Under the pieces are notes generated by a model, which was given only the letters and a program-made list of their open reading frames with translations, was not told where the DNA came from and did no database searches. A stretch of 64,000 nucleotides of DNA from NCBI GenBank assembly GCA_024233875.1, contig JACKPB010000007.1, positions 124,001 to 188,000 on the forward strand, read 5' to 3'. Positions 53,828 to 63,168 of this stretch are shown here, one piece after another (position 1 is the stretch's first letter; each line of letters opens with the position of its first letter). A program made the position numbers and the translations under genes. The stretch comes from Leptospiraceae bacterium (lineage in GTDB: Bacteria > Spirochaetota > Leptospiria > Leptospirales > Leptospiraceae).

Positions 53828-54595
53828 ATGCAAAAAGTTGTACTGATAGACAGAGATAGATACTACCATGAAGAATTAGGCGAAATGCTTAAGGATTATA
53901 ACTTCATAGCAGTTGAAGACTATCACAAAGGAGTGGACTTATGTAAGACTGCTGCTCCGGATATAATTTTTCTGGGTATCAAACCACATATGGACCCCGA
54001 AGCCATGCAGGCTCTCAGGTCATTGAAATCTGACCTATCCACCCGTAAGCTACCCATCATTGCTCTCTATCAATCCATCGACAGACTCCAAATCGAAAAA
54101 GACAGGCAGGATGGTATTGAGTACTACCTGATGAAATCAGCCAATGAGATTGTAGTCAAAATGAAGGTTCAGGAGTGCATCAAAAATGCTAAAGCTCAAA
54201 AGCAATACGACACCTTCAAATCAAAATCCCATATCCATGTAGACTACACCTTTCACAATGTTGTAAAGATTTCATTTCTGTCCGGATTGAAATATGTCCT
54301 CCCCCAATTGAATGAAATCTTCAACATAAATTTTTTGAGAACCCTTGAAAATAGGGAGATTTGCTTGGATATCAGAGATTTTACCTCAGTGACAAAAGAG
54401 GAGTCAATTGTCCTCGAAAAGATAGTCTCTCTTTTTGGAAAAAAGAAAGTAGCCATTATCGTCGGCAAACACATGGGCGCCATCATTTCCCTGAGCAACC
54501 TCGAAAAGAAAGCGGATCTATTTCTTAAAATTGATGATTTCTTCTCCTACCTGACCAAACCCCAAACCAACCCATCCATAGATTCAATATCTTAA
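53828..54595 (+). CDS. Pseudo-receiver regulator with a STAS-like C-terminal domain (copy 2)
   Basis: 255 residues, paralogue of 36393-37148. The receiver fold is visible (KVVLIDRDRYYHEELGEML; YYLMKSANEIVVKMKVQECI), but the phospho-acceptor is Gly50 in PDIIFLGIKPHMD. The C-terminal domain matches copy 1: YTFHNVVKISFLSGLKYVLP, CLDIRDFTSVTKEESIVLEK, KKVAIIVGKHMGAIISL. It is followed by a TonB-like gene and kdsD. A partner-switching role without phosphorylation is inferred. Confidence 0.65.
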   Translation: MQKVVLIDRDRYYHEELGEMLKDYNFIAVEDYHKGVDLCKTAAPDIIFLGIKPHMDPEAMQALRSLKSDLSTRKLPIIALYQSIDRLQIEKDRQDGIEYYLMKSANEIVVKMKVQECIKNAKAQKQYDTFKSKSHIHVDYTFHNVVKISFLSGLKYVLPQLNEIFNINFLRTLENREICLDIRDFTSVTKEESIVLEKIVSLFGKKKVAIIVGKHMGAIISLSNLEKKADLFLKIDDFFSYLTKPQTNPSIDSIS

Positions 54596-54683
54596 TTCTT
54601 TTGGGCACATTGCCCGGTCATTCAAAGAACACACTCCAATTTTTGGATTGAAAATTATTAGATTTTGGGAATCATTTTTTCTT

Positions 54684-55181
54684 ATGCAAAGATTTCTCAT
54701 CTCCTGGAAATTCTCCCTGGGTGTCTCACTCATTCTTCATCTTCTCATTCTCTTACCCGCATTTATTATGTCTTATGAAGAAGAATCCAAAGAAGAGTTT
54801 TCCTTCCTGAAAGGAGTTTCTTTCACGATTCGCTCCAGCTCAGGAGCCCCCTCTCAAAAGCCAATCCTACCAAGTGATTCAGGGGACAAGTCTCAGGAAG
54901 CATCCGAATCACAGATGGAAGGAACCATTCAGGAGGAGATTCATTCTATCCAAAATTCCATCCATTATCCTCCCGATGCCCTCGAGCAGGAATTGGAATC
55001 AGAATGTGAATGGGAGGTGATTGTCGGTTCCGAAAAAAAAATGAAAGATTACAGGATACTCAAGCCCTGTAAGTACAAAATTTTTGAAGAAGAATTTGAC
55101 AGGGTGATAAAAACTTGGAAATTCAAGTCTCCGGACAACGCAAAATTAAAAATTCCCATTCGATTCAGAATGGAAAGGTGA
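54684..55181 (+). CDS. TonB-like energy-transducing protein
   Basis: About 165 residues: an N-terminal signal anchor (FSLGVSLILHLLILLPAFIM), a Ser/Glu/Gln-rich linker, and a C-terminal domain like TonB_C (IHYPPDALEQELESECEWEV, FDRVIKTWKFKSPDNAKLKI, PIRFRM). The HPHxI-type Pro spacer is short, so TonB-like is safer than TonB. ATG 54684 is preferred over TTG 54648. It lies 7 bp before kdsD and no exbBD is adjacent. Confidence 0.6.
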   Translation: MQRFLISWKFSLGVSLILHLLILLPAFIMSYEEESKEEFSFLKGVSFTIRSSSGAPSQKPILPSDSGDKSQEASESQMEGTIQEEIHSIQNSIHYPPDALEQELESECEWEVIVGSEKKMKDYRILKPCKYKIFEEEFDRVIKTWKFKSPDNAKLKIPIRFRMER

Positions 55182-55188
55182 GCGAAGA

Positions 55189-56160
55189 ATGAACTCTATT
55201 TTGGAAAAAATTCAAAAGGCGATCGCCAGTGAAGTAGACTCACTCATCCATTTTCAAAACAATCTCGATCCAAATTTTGAAACCGCAGTACGGATGATTT
55301 TAGAATCCAAAGGAAAAGTCATCTGTACGGGGGTGGGCAAATCCGGCGACATAGCCAAGAAAATCTCTTCTACCCTGACCTCTACAGGAACGCGTGCTTT
55401 TTTCCTTCACCCCACCGATGCCGCTCACGGGGATGCAGGATTGATCTTTGAAGAGGACGTAGTTCTCGCAATAGGAAAGAGTGGTGAATCGGATGAACTT
55501 CTCGCACTTCTTCCAACCATCAAAAAGATTGGTGCCAAACTGATTGCGCTTACAGCCAACAAGCAATCCAAACTAGCTCTGGCTTCTGAGATTGTCATCG
55601 AAACACCTATTCTAAAAGAAGCCTGTCCCCTCGATTTGGCACCCACATCCAGTACAACCATTGCTCTGGTTGCAGGAGACGCAATCGCGATGGCATTGAT
55701 GGAGTTGAAAAATTTCAAAGAAGACAATTTTGCTCTCTATCATCCCGCAGGTCGATTGGGAAAACGCCTGAGCCTCGACATAGAAGATGTCATGCGAAAA
55801 GAGAATGATTGTCCTAAAGTCTATGAAGAAACACTTCTTCCGGAAATCCTCAATGAAATCACAGCCAAACATATCGGAGCGACCACAGTTGTGGACAAAG
55901 AAGGTATTTTGAAAGGAATCATTACCGATTTTGATCTCAGGAAAATGCTAACACGGGGAAGTTTGGAAAAAACTTTCACAGCAAAGGAGATTATGAACTC
56001 GAATCCGATTCAATTCCATCCGGGCAGAAAAGCCTACGACGTACTCCAGGAAATGGAGGACAGAAAGAGACCCATCTCTGTAGTTCCCATCACCGATGAA
56101 AAGGGATATGTGATGGGCATGGTAAGTCTCCATGACCTTCTCCAAAAAGGACTCAAATAG
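55189..56160 (+). CDS. kdsD: Arabinose-5-phosphate isomerase KdsD
   Basis: KdsD (323 residues) converts ribulose-5-phosphate to arabinose-5-phosphate, the first step to Kdo for LPS. The SIS domain has ICTGVGKSGDIAKKISSTLT, FFLHPTDAAHGDAGLIFEED and ESDELLALLPTIKKIGAKLI. Two CBS domains follow (NEITAKHIGATTVVDKEGIL; QEMEDRKRPISVVPITDEKG). Full length. This supports an LPS-bearing cell envelope. Confidence 0.95.
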   Translation: MNSILEKIQKAIASEVDSLIHFQNNLDPNFETAVRMILESKGKVICTGVGKSGDIAKKISSTLTSTGTRAFFLHPTDAAHGDAGLIFEEDVVLAIGKSGESDELLALLPTIKKIGAKLIALTANKQSKLALASEIVIETPILKEACPLDLAPTSSTTIALVAGDAIAMALMELKNFKEDNFALYHPAGRLGKRLSLDIEDVMRKENDCPKVYEETLLPEILNEITAKHIGATTVVDKEGILKGIITDFDLRKMLTRGSLEKTFTAKEIMNSNPIQFHPGRKAYDVLQEMEDRKRPISVVPITDEKGYVMGMVSLHDLLQKGLK

Positions 56161-56532
56161 ATTTTTTTGAATGTATTACATTTTTCACTCTCAATGACTA
56201 ATTCTGATGAGTTCACTTTTTATTCTTTGAATTTATCGGAAAAACACCTCCTGAGAGGCAATCATTACTTTCCATCTCTGTACCAAACTAAATGGATACC
56301 GGTTTTCACAAATACTTGTGTATTTCTTCTTTTGGTATCTAGCTATTTAAGAATCGATCATTTCGTAAATGCGTAAATACTTTTGAGAATCAAAGCAATT
56401 TGAGATTTAAAGAATTGCGTAGGCAGAGAAAATGAATCAAACTTTGGGTAAGCTAATATTTTTTTTAAACTGAAAGAGGAAATCTACTAAATCTGTTTGC
56501 AAAATTATGATTCTTTCAGATAAAGAAGGATT
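56161..56532. other. Non-coding spacer with an interspersed repeat
   Basis: 372 bp with no supported gene. Positions 56292-56331 match the 3-prime coding end of the GNAT gene (10424-10459, 34 of 36 bases) and relate to ATACC-type repeats at 14653-14800. Confidence 0.4.
56292..56331. repeat. ATACC-type repeat
   Basis: GATACCGGTTTTCACAAATA then CTTGTGTATTTCTTCTT. Related copies lie at 10424-10459 (inside a gene), and, more divergent, at 14653-14697, 14751-14800 and 17452-17506. Confidence 0.6.
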
Positions 56533-57993
56533 ATGAAAAAAGTAATTTCTATCGCAATTATTCTATTGATTTTTTTGACTTCCATTCTCCTCACTAATCT
56601 ATTATTTTTTCCATCCAAACAGATTCGTACAGAAGCAATCTCTCCCGAACCAATTTCCATTCAACCCGCTATCAAAAGACTTTCTGAAGCAATTCAAATC
56701 AAAACAGTATCCAACCAGGAAAAACCCATTGATAGATCTGAATTTCTTAAGTTTCAAAAATTTCTGAATTCATCCTATCCTCTCGTATCGAAAAATCTAA
56801 GTCAAAAGACATTTCTGGAATATTCTCTTCTTTATGAGTGGAAGGGAACGGATCCATCCCTCAAACCTATCTTATTTATGTCGCATATGGACGTGGTTCC
56901 TGTTGAAAATGAGGAGAACTGGGAAGCTCCGCCCTTCTCGGGATCTATCGATGAGAACTTTGTGAGGGGACGCGGTTCATTGGATGACAAATCAGCTGTT
57001 CTTGCAAATTTTGAATCTATTGAATTTCTCCTGAGCAAAGGATACAAACCCAAAAGAACAGTTTATCTATCTATCGGTCATGATGAAGAAACTATAGGTC
57101 GGGGGGCAAGCGCCATCGCTGAATACTTTCAAACTCAAAACATAGAGTTCGAACTCATTCAGGACGAAGGGATGTTTCTCGCAGATGGATTTCTACCCGG
57201 TATCACAAAACCCGTCGCTATCATTGGAATCGCTCAAAAAGGATATGTAACTCTCGAACTAACGGTCACGGATTCCGGAGGACATAGCTCGAGTCCACCC
57301 AATCCATCGGCAGTCGGCATTCTGAGCCGTGCTCTGGTTTCTCTCGAAGAAAACCAAATGCCGGGAAAGCTCAGAGGAGTTATCAAAATGATGTTTGACA
57401 CTCTCGGTCCGGAGATGGCAAATCCTTTCAAATTACTCTTCGCCAATCAATGGATCTTCTCTCCTCTAATTGAAAGTCAATTGTCATCTTCACCGGGAAC
57501 CAATTCCAATCTAAGAACTACAACCGCCCTCACAATGCTCAAGGGTTCCGAAAAAGAAAATGTCCTTCCCCAGAAAGCTCAGGCTCTGGTCAATTTTCGA
57601 ATCAATCCATCCGACTCGATAGCAAAGGTTGTAGAGCACGTAAAGAATGTAGTGGACAACCCTCGGGTTGAAATCAGAGTCCTGGAAGAATCCGCCAAGG
57701 AACCGAGTCCGATCTCTTCTACAGAATCCGATACCTATCAATTGATATCCAGAACCGTTAGAGAGATTTTCCCGGAAGCTATCGTTACACCGGGTATTTT
57801 TATAGCCAGCTCGGATACTTTTGCATTTGTTAAGCTATCTAAAAATATATTTAGATTTCACCCTCTCTACATCAAAAAGAGTCTATCGGATGAGAAGAGA
57901 ATCCATGGCAACAATGAAAGAATTTCTATCAAGGACTATGAAAAATTCATTCAATACAATATCCGATTCATCCAAAATTGTTCGGAAAAATGA
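56533..57993 (+). CDS. M20-family zinc peptidase, membrane-anchored
   Basis: The 486-residue protein has an N-terminal membrane segment (IAIILLIFLTSILLTNLLFF), then the M20 catalytic core: SHMDVVPVENEENWEAPPFS (His and Asp), GRGSLDDKSAVLANFE (Asp), IGHDEETIGRGA (catalytic Glu), ASSDTFAFV and a late HGNNERISI His. M20 enzymes hydrolyse peptides or N-acyl amino acids; size and anchor recall PM20D1-type carboxypeptidases. Substrate not known. Confidence 0.9.
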   Translation: MKKVISIAIILLIFLTSILLTNLLFFPSKQIRTEAISPEPISIQPAIKRLSEAIQIKTVSNQEKPIDRSEFLKFQKFLNSSYPLVSKNLSQKTFLEYSLLYEWKGTDPSLKPILFMSHMDVVPVENEENWEAPPFSGSIDENFVRGRGSLDDKSAVLANFESIEFLLSKGYKPKRTVYLSIGHDEETIGRGASAIAEYFQTQNIEFELIQDEGMFLADGFLPGITKPVAIIGIAQKGYVTLELTVTDSGGHSSSPPNPSAVGILSRALVSLEENQMPGKLRGVIKMMFDTLGPEMANPFKLLFANQWIFSPLIESQLSSSPGTNSNLRTTTALTMLKGSEKENVLPQKAQALVNFRINPSDSIAKVVEHVKNVVDNPRVEIRVLEESAKEPSPISSTESDTYQLISRTVREIFPEAIVTPGIFIASSDTFAFVKLSKNIFRFHPLYIKKSLSDEKRIHGNNERISIKDYEKFIQYNIRFIQNCSEK

Positions 57994-58048
57994 ACATAGT
58001 TTACTATCTAACCAATGGTTTTTTTGAAAAAATTATCCGGTGTACTAA

Positions 58049-58594
58049 ATGAAGTACGATATTGAGAGTCTTGTATCACAATCGCCCATCCCCAGAGAAA
58101 ATTTTGTATTCTTTTGGGGTCATTCTCCCCGAAAAGATGGAAGACTCGGACCATCCAGCCTGAGCCAGTGGTGGATGTGTAGATTTGAGTATGACGGATT
58201 CTATTATTCGTCAACCGAACAATGGATGATGGCGCAAAAAGCCCTGCTCTTCGGGGATCATAATCTACATAAGGAAATCTTAAACTCCCAAACTCCAAAG
58301 ATCATAAAAGATTTGGGTAGAAAAGTCTCCGGTTTCCAATCCGATATCTGGAACGAGCACAAGTTTGATATCGTAAAAAAAGGGAATTATTTAAAATTCA
58401 GTCAAAATGTTGATTTGAGTAGATATCTTCGCTCCACACGGGGAAAGATCCTTGTTGAGGCGAGTCCATTTGACAGCATCTGGGGAATAGGCCTATCTCA
58501 GGATGTAGATGAAGTCTATGATCCTAAACTCTGGAAAGGAAAGAATTTATTGGGATTTGCTTTGATGGAAGTAAGAGATGAATTGGAGAGCTGA
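58049..58594 (+). CDS. NADAR (YbiA-like) family protein
   Basis: This 181-residue protein matches NADAR/YbiA glycosidases, which act on N-glycosidic bonds in riboflavin-pathway by-products or ADP-ribosyl-type substrates. Motifs: SLSQWWMCRFEYDGFYYSST, EQWMMAQKALLFGD, LGRKVSGFQSDIWNEHKFDI, SPFDSIWGIGL and LGFALMEVRDEL. Full length. The exact reaction here is unproven. Confidence 0.9.
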   Translation: MKYDIESLVSQSPIPRENFVFFWGHSPRKDGRLGPSSLSQWWMCRFEYDGFYYSSTEQWMMAQKALLFGDHNLHKEILNSQTPKIIKDLGRKVSGFQSDIWNEHKFDIVKKGNYLKFSQNVDLSRYLRSTRGKILVEASPFDSIWGIGLSQDVDEVYDPKLWKGKNLLGFALMEVRDELES

Positions 58595-58601
58595 GAAGAT
58601 T

Positions 58602-58805
58602 TTATTTGTACAATTTATCTAAATTTTTTTTACCCAGTTTTTTGTTTTTGATATTCATTAAATTTCTGTATTGCGAAGTATTCAGTAACTCCTCAACTTC
58701 CAGTCCGAACCTCCCCATTTGGGTCTCACCCACTACATTTGCCAGACTGGATTTGTTCCTGGAGAAGGAACAGCGAAGATTTGGGTCCATTTCCTCATTG
58801 ATCAT
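58602..58805 (-). CDS. Small protein of unknown function
   Basis: A 67-residue frame (MINEEMDPNLRCSFSRNKSS, GRFGLEVEELLNTSQYRNLM, ending KKNLDKLYK) has a strong GGAGG site 5 nt before ATG. An opposing 74-codon frame (58606-58830, TTG start, hydrophobic N-terminus) lacks a good site. At most one is likely real; the ribosome site favours this one. Basic, helix-rich, no family recognised. Confidence 0.45.
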   Translation of the reverse strand: MINEEMDPNLRCSFSRNKSSLANVVGETQMGRFGLEVEELLNTSQYRNLMNIKNKKLGKKNLDKLYK

Positions 58806-58962
58806 TGTAGCCTCCGTGCTAGATGAATGAGAATTCAGAGGATTGCCTACCTTCCGTGGTTACTAACAATTCCCCTAATTTCTTTATCGTTAGACTGGAA
58901 AAATAGCTTAATCAGAAAAAAAATAATGTACATTTTTTGGTACCAGTTTATATGTTGAATTT

Positions 58963-59193
58963 ATGACTATCAAGATGATCAATCGAACAGGAAAGAGATG
59001 GGGTAGATTTGTGTCCTATGAATTCGGTGAAGATCTATTTGGATACATCTATCTTGATAAAATCAAAGGAAGAGACAGAGGAAAGCTCGTTGACAGATGG
59101 GTTCTTCCTGACCTGGGTAGCCTCATCCGAACTCTTGACTTAGAAATATACAAAAGGGAAGTGGAAAACTACGAAAACACTCTCGTTGCATAA
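58963..59193 (+). CDS. Small protein of unknown function, coupled to the MutS-like gene
   Basis: A 76-residue basic protein (MTIKMINRTGKRWGRFVSYE, FGEDLFGYIYLDKIKGRDRG) with its stop overlapping the MutS-like start by 8 bp, which supports expression. No signal peptide. KRWGRFVSYEFG recalls WGR-like sequence only superficially. Function unknown. Confidence 0.55.
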   Translation: MTIKMINRTGKRWGRFVSYEFGEDLFGYIYLDKIKGRDRGKLVDRWVLPDLGSLIRTLDLEIYKREVENYENTLVA

Positions 59194-60991
59194 TTTTTCC
59201 TCCGTTTTTTTTTCTAAAAGAACTCGGCGATGGAAGAGAATTCATAAATCAAACGAATCCCGACTCCAAAAAGCAGCCCTGTATCGATTGCTAAACTTTC
59301 TGGGCATCTTTCTCTCTCTTTCCATAGGATATGTATGGAAGGAATTCAATACGATCTCCTACTTTTTTTTCGTTCTCTTCATTCTCCTGTTTTCCGGTTC
59401 CGTCAGATACTTTCAAAACTTTTCAAATTACCAGGAAAGAATTGAATCTATCCTCTCACTCTTAAAGAGAGAGTCACTTCGAAATCAACGCAAAGTATCT
59501 GAGTTGTTCAGAGAAATCCCCGAAGTTCCGGAGGCTCTTCAGACCAACCACTACTACAAGGATCTCGATCTCTTCGGTAAATTCGGGTTTTACAATTATC
59601 TCGACACTACCGTAACCAAAAAAGGAAAAGAAGATCTCCTGAATCATCTTTTGATGCTATCAGCTCCCGATTCGGAAAAAATTCAAAAACGACAGGAAGC
59701 TTTGAAAGAATTTTTGAATAAACCCATCCTTACCTGGAAACTGTACTACTTGCTTCAGGAAATTTCTCCTGACAATGGATATTCTAAATTGATTTTTCGT
59801 CATTCGGAAAGCATCCCGGAATCTTTCTCAAAATCTTTTCTCTACAAGATTTCTACTTTCATTCCCTTTCTTACCTACGGACTTGCGATTTTTCTAATAC
59901 TTTCCGATCTCCCTCCTATCTGGAGCAGTCTTCTCTTTTTGCATATATTCTTCTATGCATTTCGATTTAAGGAAAGAAAGAAGTTCCTAAAGAGAAAAGA
60001 GACGTACTACAAAACTCTTCTCTCCTTCCAAAAGATCTCTCAAACTTTTGAAAAAGTCCCCTTTCAATCGAAATTGAACCAAACTCTAAATACGGGAAAA
60101 GATGAAAACACGAACACTTTTCCCATTTTGAAGAGCATCGAAAACCGACTCTCACTCTCTTCCGTTCCCCTCATTGATTTCTTATTGAATTTTTTTATTT
60201 TTTGGGACTACACCCTTCTGAGAAAAATCAATCGTTTGGAAGCAAACTACAAAGACATCCTCCGTTCGGGAATAGAGAAAATTGAGTATCTGGATTCGAT
60301 GTTTCCCTTTCTTATCTTCGCCCTACACAATCCGGATATGGAATTTCCCGAAATCTCTGAGGATCAGAAATCTCTCGAAGCGAAATCTTTTGGACATCCA
60401 ATGATTCTCCCGGAACATCGGGTCTACAACCCATTGGAAAAAATTCAGGAGAAGGAGTTAGTCCTCATCACGGGTTCCAATATGTCCGGAAAGACAACCT
60501 TTCTGAGAACAATAGGGATCAATGTTCTCCTGGCTCTCTGCGGATCAAAAGTACCCGCCACAGAAATGAAGCTTCCTCCGCTTAAGATTCTATCCAGTAT
60601 CAAAAATGAAGATTCACTTACAGATGGAATTTCTTTCTTTTATTCTGAGGTAAGAAAACTGGCTTACATTCTGGACACTCTAAATGCGGAGAATCAAACC
60701 TGTCTTGTCCTCATCGATGAAGTTCTGAAAGGAACCAATACCAGGGAACGATTGATAGCCTCTTCAGCTATTTTGAAAAAATTAAGTGCTTCCCGATCCT
60801 TCAGCTATGTGACCACCCACGACCTGGAATTGGCAAAAGAAAACAAGACTTACAAACTCAGACATTTTACGGAGATGGTAGTAGAAGAAAAAATGAGTTT
60901 TGATTACAGGATCAGAGAAGGTGTGATTACTTCCGGGAATGCTCTGAAGATTTTGGAAATCGAATGTCCCGGCTTATTTACTTTTAATTAA
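59186..60991 (+). CDS. Membrane-tethered MutS-like ATPase
   Basis: This 601-residue protein has an N-terminal hydrophobic hairpin (about 35-75) and a second one (about 225-255), then the MutS ATPase domain: Walker A LVLITGSNMSGKTTFLRT, DGISFFYSEVRKLAYILD, Walker B CLVLIDEVLKGTNTRERLIA and YVTTHDLELAKEN. It lacks the mismatch-binding domain I and is not MutS1; MutS2-type Smr is also absent. The membrane segments suggest an envelope-linked rather than a repair role. It overlaps the upstream small gene by 8 bp. Confidence 0.8.
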   Translation: MHNFSSVFFSKRTRRWKRIHKSNESRLQKAALYRLLNFLGIFLSLSIGYVWKEFNTISYFFFVLFILLFSGSVRYFQNFSNYQERIESILSLLKRESLRNQRKVSELFREIPEVPEALQTNHYYKDLDLFGKFGFYNYLDTTVTKKGKEDLLNHLLMLSAPDSEKIQKRQEALKEFLNKPILTWKLYYLLQEISPDNGYSKLIFRHSESIPESFSKSFLYKISTFIPFLTYGLAIFLILSDLPPIWSSLLFLHIFFYAFRFKERKKFLKRKETYYKTLLSFQKISQTFEKVPFQSKLNQTLNTGKDENTNTFPILKSIENRLSLSSVPLIDFLLNFFIFWDYTLLRKINRLEANYKDILRSGIEKIEYLDSMFPFLIFALHNPDMEFPEISEDQKSLEAKSFGHPMILPEHRVYNPLEKIQEKELVLITGSNMSGKTTFLRTIGINVLLALCGSKVPATEMKLPPLKILSSIKNEDSLTDGISFFYSEVRKLAYILDTLNAENQTCLVLIDEVLKGTNTRERLIASSAILKKLSASRSFSYVTTHDLELAKENKTYKLRHFTEMVVEEKMSFDYRIREGVITSGNALKILEIECPGLFTFN

Positions 60992-61687
60992 GTCTCTGGT
61001 CTTCCAGGTCAATTCACCATTTCCCAGAATCGAGTATGTTTCCCCCTTATAATTTCTTGGGATATCAGACAAAAATATATCCATCCAGGCAAGATTTCTG
61101 GCAAAGAACTCCCGGATTCGATACTTCACCCGATCATTATAGATATGTAAGTCCGACTCCATGACAGCAGTCTTGATACCGATCTTTTCTGCTATGAAAG
61201 AGGCTCGAGGCTGATGAAAACGTTGGGTGACAATCACAGCATCTTCCACATTGTATAGAATCTTGGCCCGAATCAAGGTGTCGTAGGTTCGGAATCCGGA
61301 GTAGTCCATAAATATGTCCTGCTTCCGAACCTTATTTTTCAACATATAGTTCAACATGGGAGTTAGCTCATTATAGGTTTTTGTTCCATTGTCTCCGGAG
61401 AGAAGAATTTTCTTTACTTTCTTCTTTTTGTAAAGCAATACAGCACATCTAAGTCTATCTTCCAGTACCGGAGAAGGCTTTTTTCCGTACACTGCCGCTC
61501 CGGGAACAATGGCTACGGTATAAGGACTCATGGTATCCAGATTGTCTCTCGAATACGTGGGGACAGTCAGGTAATTCATTTCAAAGAAGAGATCAATCAA
61601 AATGGCAGTCAAAAGAATAATGAGAAAGATTTTACTGCTCAAATAGATATAATGACCGATTTTATGAAACTTCTCCCTTCTGAACAT
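60974..61687 (-). CDS. SanA-like (DUF218) protein
   Basis: This 237-residue protein has one N-terminal membrane anchor (YLSSKIFLIILLTAILIDLF) and a DUF218 domain: YTVAIVPGAAVYGKKPSPVL, RLRCAVLLYKKKKVKKILLS, SGDNGTKTYNE, VTQRFHQPRASFIAEKIGIK. SanA affects envelope permeability (vancomycin resistance in E. coli). Location is the periplasmic face of the inner membrane. The 3-prime end overlaps the MutS-like gene convergently by 18 bp. Confidence 0.88.
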   Translation of the reverse strand: MFRREKFHKIGHYIYLSSKIFLIILLTAILIDLFFEMNYLTVPTYSRDNLDTMSPYTVAIVPGAAVYGKKPSPVLEDRLRCAVLLYKKKKVKKILLSGDNGTKTYNELTPMLNYMLKNKVRKQDIFMDYSGFRTYDTLIRAKILYNVEDAVIVTQRFHQPRASFIAEKIGIKTAVMESDLHIYNDRVKYRIREFFARNLAWMDIFLSDIPRNYKGETYSILGNGELTWKTRDLIKSK

Positions 61688-61690
61688 GGT

Positions 61691-62410
61691 TTATTCCGAA
61701 TCCAATCTATCTATAGATTGATCTATTTTTTTAAAAAATTTGTACAAAAATGCGACATCCCCATGGGAAGGATTGGATCTCTCCACTATTTGTTTGAGTC
61801 GCTTTACGGGAAGAAACTCATTCCCGTGAAATTGGTTCATTCCGAGCTTTTTAAAAACACCGGTAGTGAATTCGTAAAAATGCTTTTTGTCGGAAGGTGA
61901 ATTGACGGGCTCTTTATTGGGCTTGGGTTGATACTTATGATTGTATAGAGTCGACAATACATATGAAACAGAATGAGAAAGATTCATGGACTTCTGATAG
62001 CCGGGCAAACGGAAGTCTATCATGCAATCACATTGGATCACTGCCGATCTCGTCAAACCGGTGTCTTCCCGCCCGAAGAGGATTCCCGCTTTTTTATCTC
62101 CAAAAGTGGAAGGCAGTTCATTCAGAGAGATGAATCTACCCCGATCACTTCCATGAATCATTCCTGTTCCGACCACTACCTCAAGATCGGAAGTAGCCTC
62201 CACAAAGTCGGGATAGTATTGGATCTTATCCAATTCTTCGCTGGAATTGTAAGCCATCCACTCCATTTCAAAGTGAAAGTCGACCGGATCTCCAATAATT
62301 CGAAGGGGAGGTAGACCGAAATTGGCAATCAGCCTACAGACCATCCCGATATTTCCCGGATATTTTGGATTTTCTAGCAAAATCACCGGAATTTGACCAG
62401 TCCAGCTCAT
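61691..62410 (-). CDS. trmJ: TrmJ-like SpoU-family RNA 2-prime-O-methyltransferase
   Basis: The 239-residue SPOUT enzyme has VILLENPKYPGNIGMVCRLI, VVGTGMIHGSDRGRFISLNE, AGILFGREDTGLTRSAVIQC and the knot end DFRLPGYQKSMNLSHSVSYV. TrmJ methylates tRNA at position 32 using SAM. The stop is 3 bp from the next gene on the same strand (SanA-like), so both may share a transcript. TrmJ versus another TrmH-group member is not certain. Confidence 0.85.
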   Translation of the reverse strand: MSWTGQIPVILLENPKYPGNIGMVCRLIANFGLPPLRIIGDPVDFHFEMEWMAYNSSEELDKIQYYPDFVEATSDLEVVVGTGMIHGSDRGRFISLNELPSTFGDKKAGILFGREDTGLTRSAVIQCDCMIDFRLPGYQKSMNLSHSVSYVLSTLYNHKYQPKPNKEPVNSPSDKKHFYEFTTGVFKKLGMNQFHGNEFLPVKRLKQIVERSNPSHGDVAFLYKFFKKIDQSIDRLDSE

Positions 62411-62459
62411 ACATACAAGTTTTTTCTTTTAGAAATAGAAAGAAACTACAATTCTCAAT

Positions 62460-62699
62460 TCAATAGACAAACCTTCCGTCATCGAATTCAAGAATTGTCC
62501 TGCCCTTTTTAGTAATTTTTTCGCGAATGCAATCCACATAGACGACACCCGCCAGATCTTTTGTGAGATTGGGAGTTACCGGTTCCAGAACTAGATTCTG
62601 CAGGAGTTGCTTCCTACAGAACTCTTCCCTTCCTTCGGGGGTTGGCTTTTGGTAAGCACAATTTATAAAAATAAGAAGGAAAAGGTTTAAAATTTTCAT
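62460..62699 (-). CDS. Small lipoprotein of unknown function
   Basis: A 79-residue lipoprotein: MKILNLFLLIFINC (lipobox Cys about 14), then a soluble part with two more Cys (EEFCRKQLLQNLVLEPVTPN, VVYVDCIREKITKKG, LEFDDGRFVY). Possible disulphide-bridged envelope protein. Upstream of trmJ by about 50 bp on the same strand. Confidence 0.65.
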   Translation of the reverse strand: MKILNLFLLIFINCAYQKPTPEGREEFCRKQLLQNLVLEPVTPNLTKDLAGVVYVDCIREKITKKGRTILEFDDGRFVY

Positions 62700-62854
62700 G
62701 GATCAATTCCCAAAAATCATATGATTAAATCAATAAAATTTCCCGAGTTATGGGGATAGTTTTTCCCGGAATTGACAAAGTCCAATATTCCACAAAGAAA
62801 AGAAAGTCGAGAGTCAAATTTCATTCCTTTCTATTCTAATTGAATCCATATTTT

Positions 62855-62942
62855 AAGGGATTTGGAGAGTTTGTCCCCAAATTGCCGATAGGCTATCAAA
62901 TCCCTTGAACGAGCCAAGCGAGTGCGTAAGGTGAGTTAATAT
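62855..62942. mobile_element. MITE-like fragment with an internal palindrome
   Basis: Right end TGCGTAAGGTGAGTTAATAT (62923-62942) matches the element termini. Arms AAGGGATTTG (62855-62864) and CAAATCCCTT (62897-62906) pair perfectly. Confidence 0.55.
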
Positions 62943-63168
62943 ATAGGTTTGTCGATTTATTATAGTCATTTTCAGAAGATTTGCGCCTTCACAGAAGAAT
63001 CAGCTATAAAATGACTTCATACCGAATTAGAAAATGAGTAGGAATTTATTCACCTCACGCTATTCATGCGAATGCTGAGGAGAAAGAAAGGTAGTCTTTC
63101 AGCAATAGTTCGACCGGGTTCACCAACCGGGGACTCATCATCCCAAGACTCCTATTTTTATTAATCTA

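Noticed and set aside
57001..57446. Minus-strand open frames inside the M20 peptidase gene
   Set aside because: Shadow frames of a clear enzyme gene.
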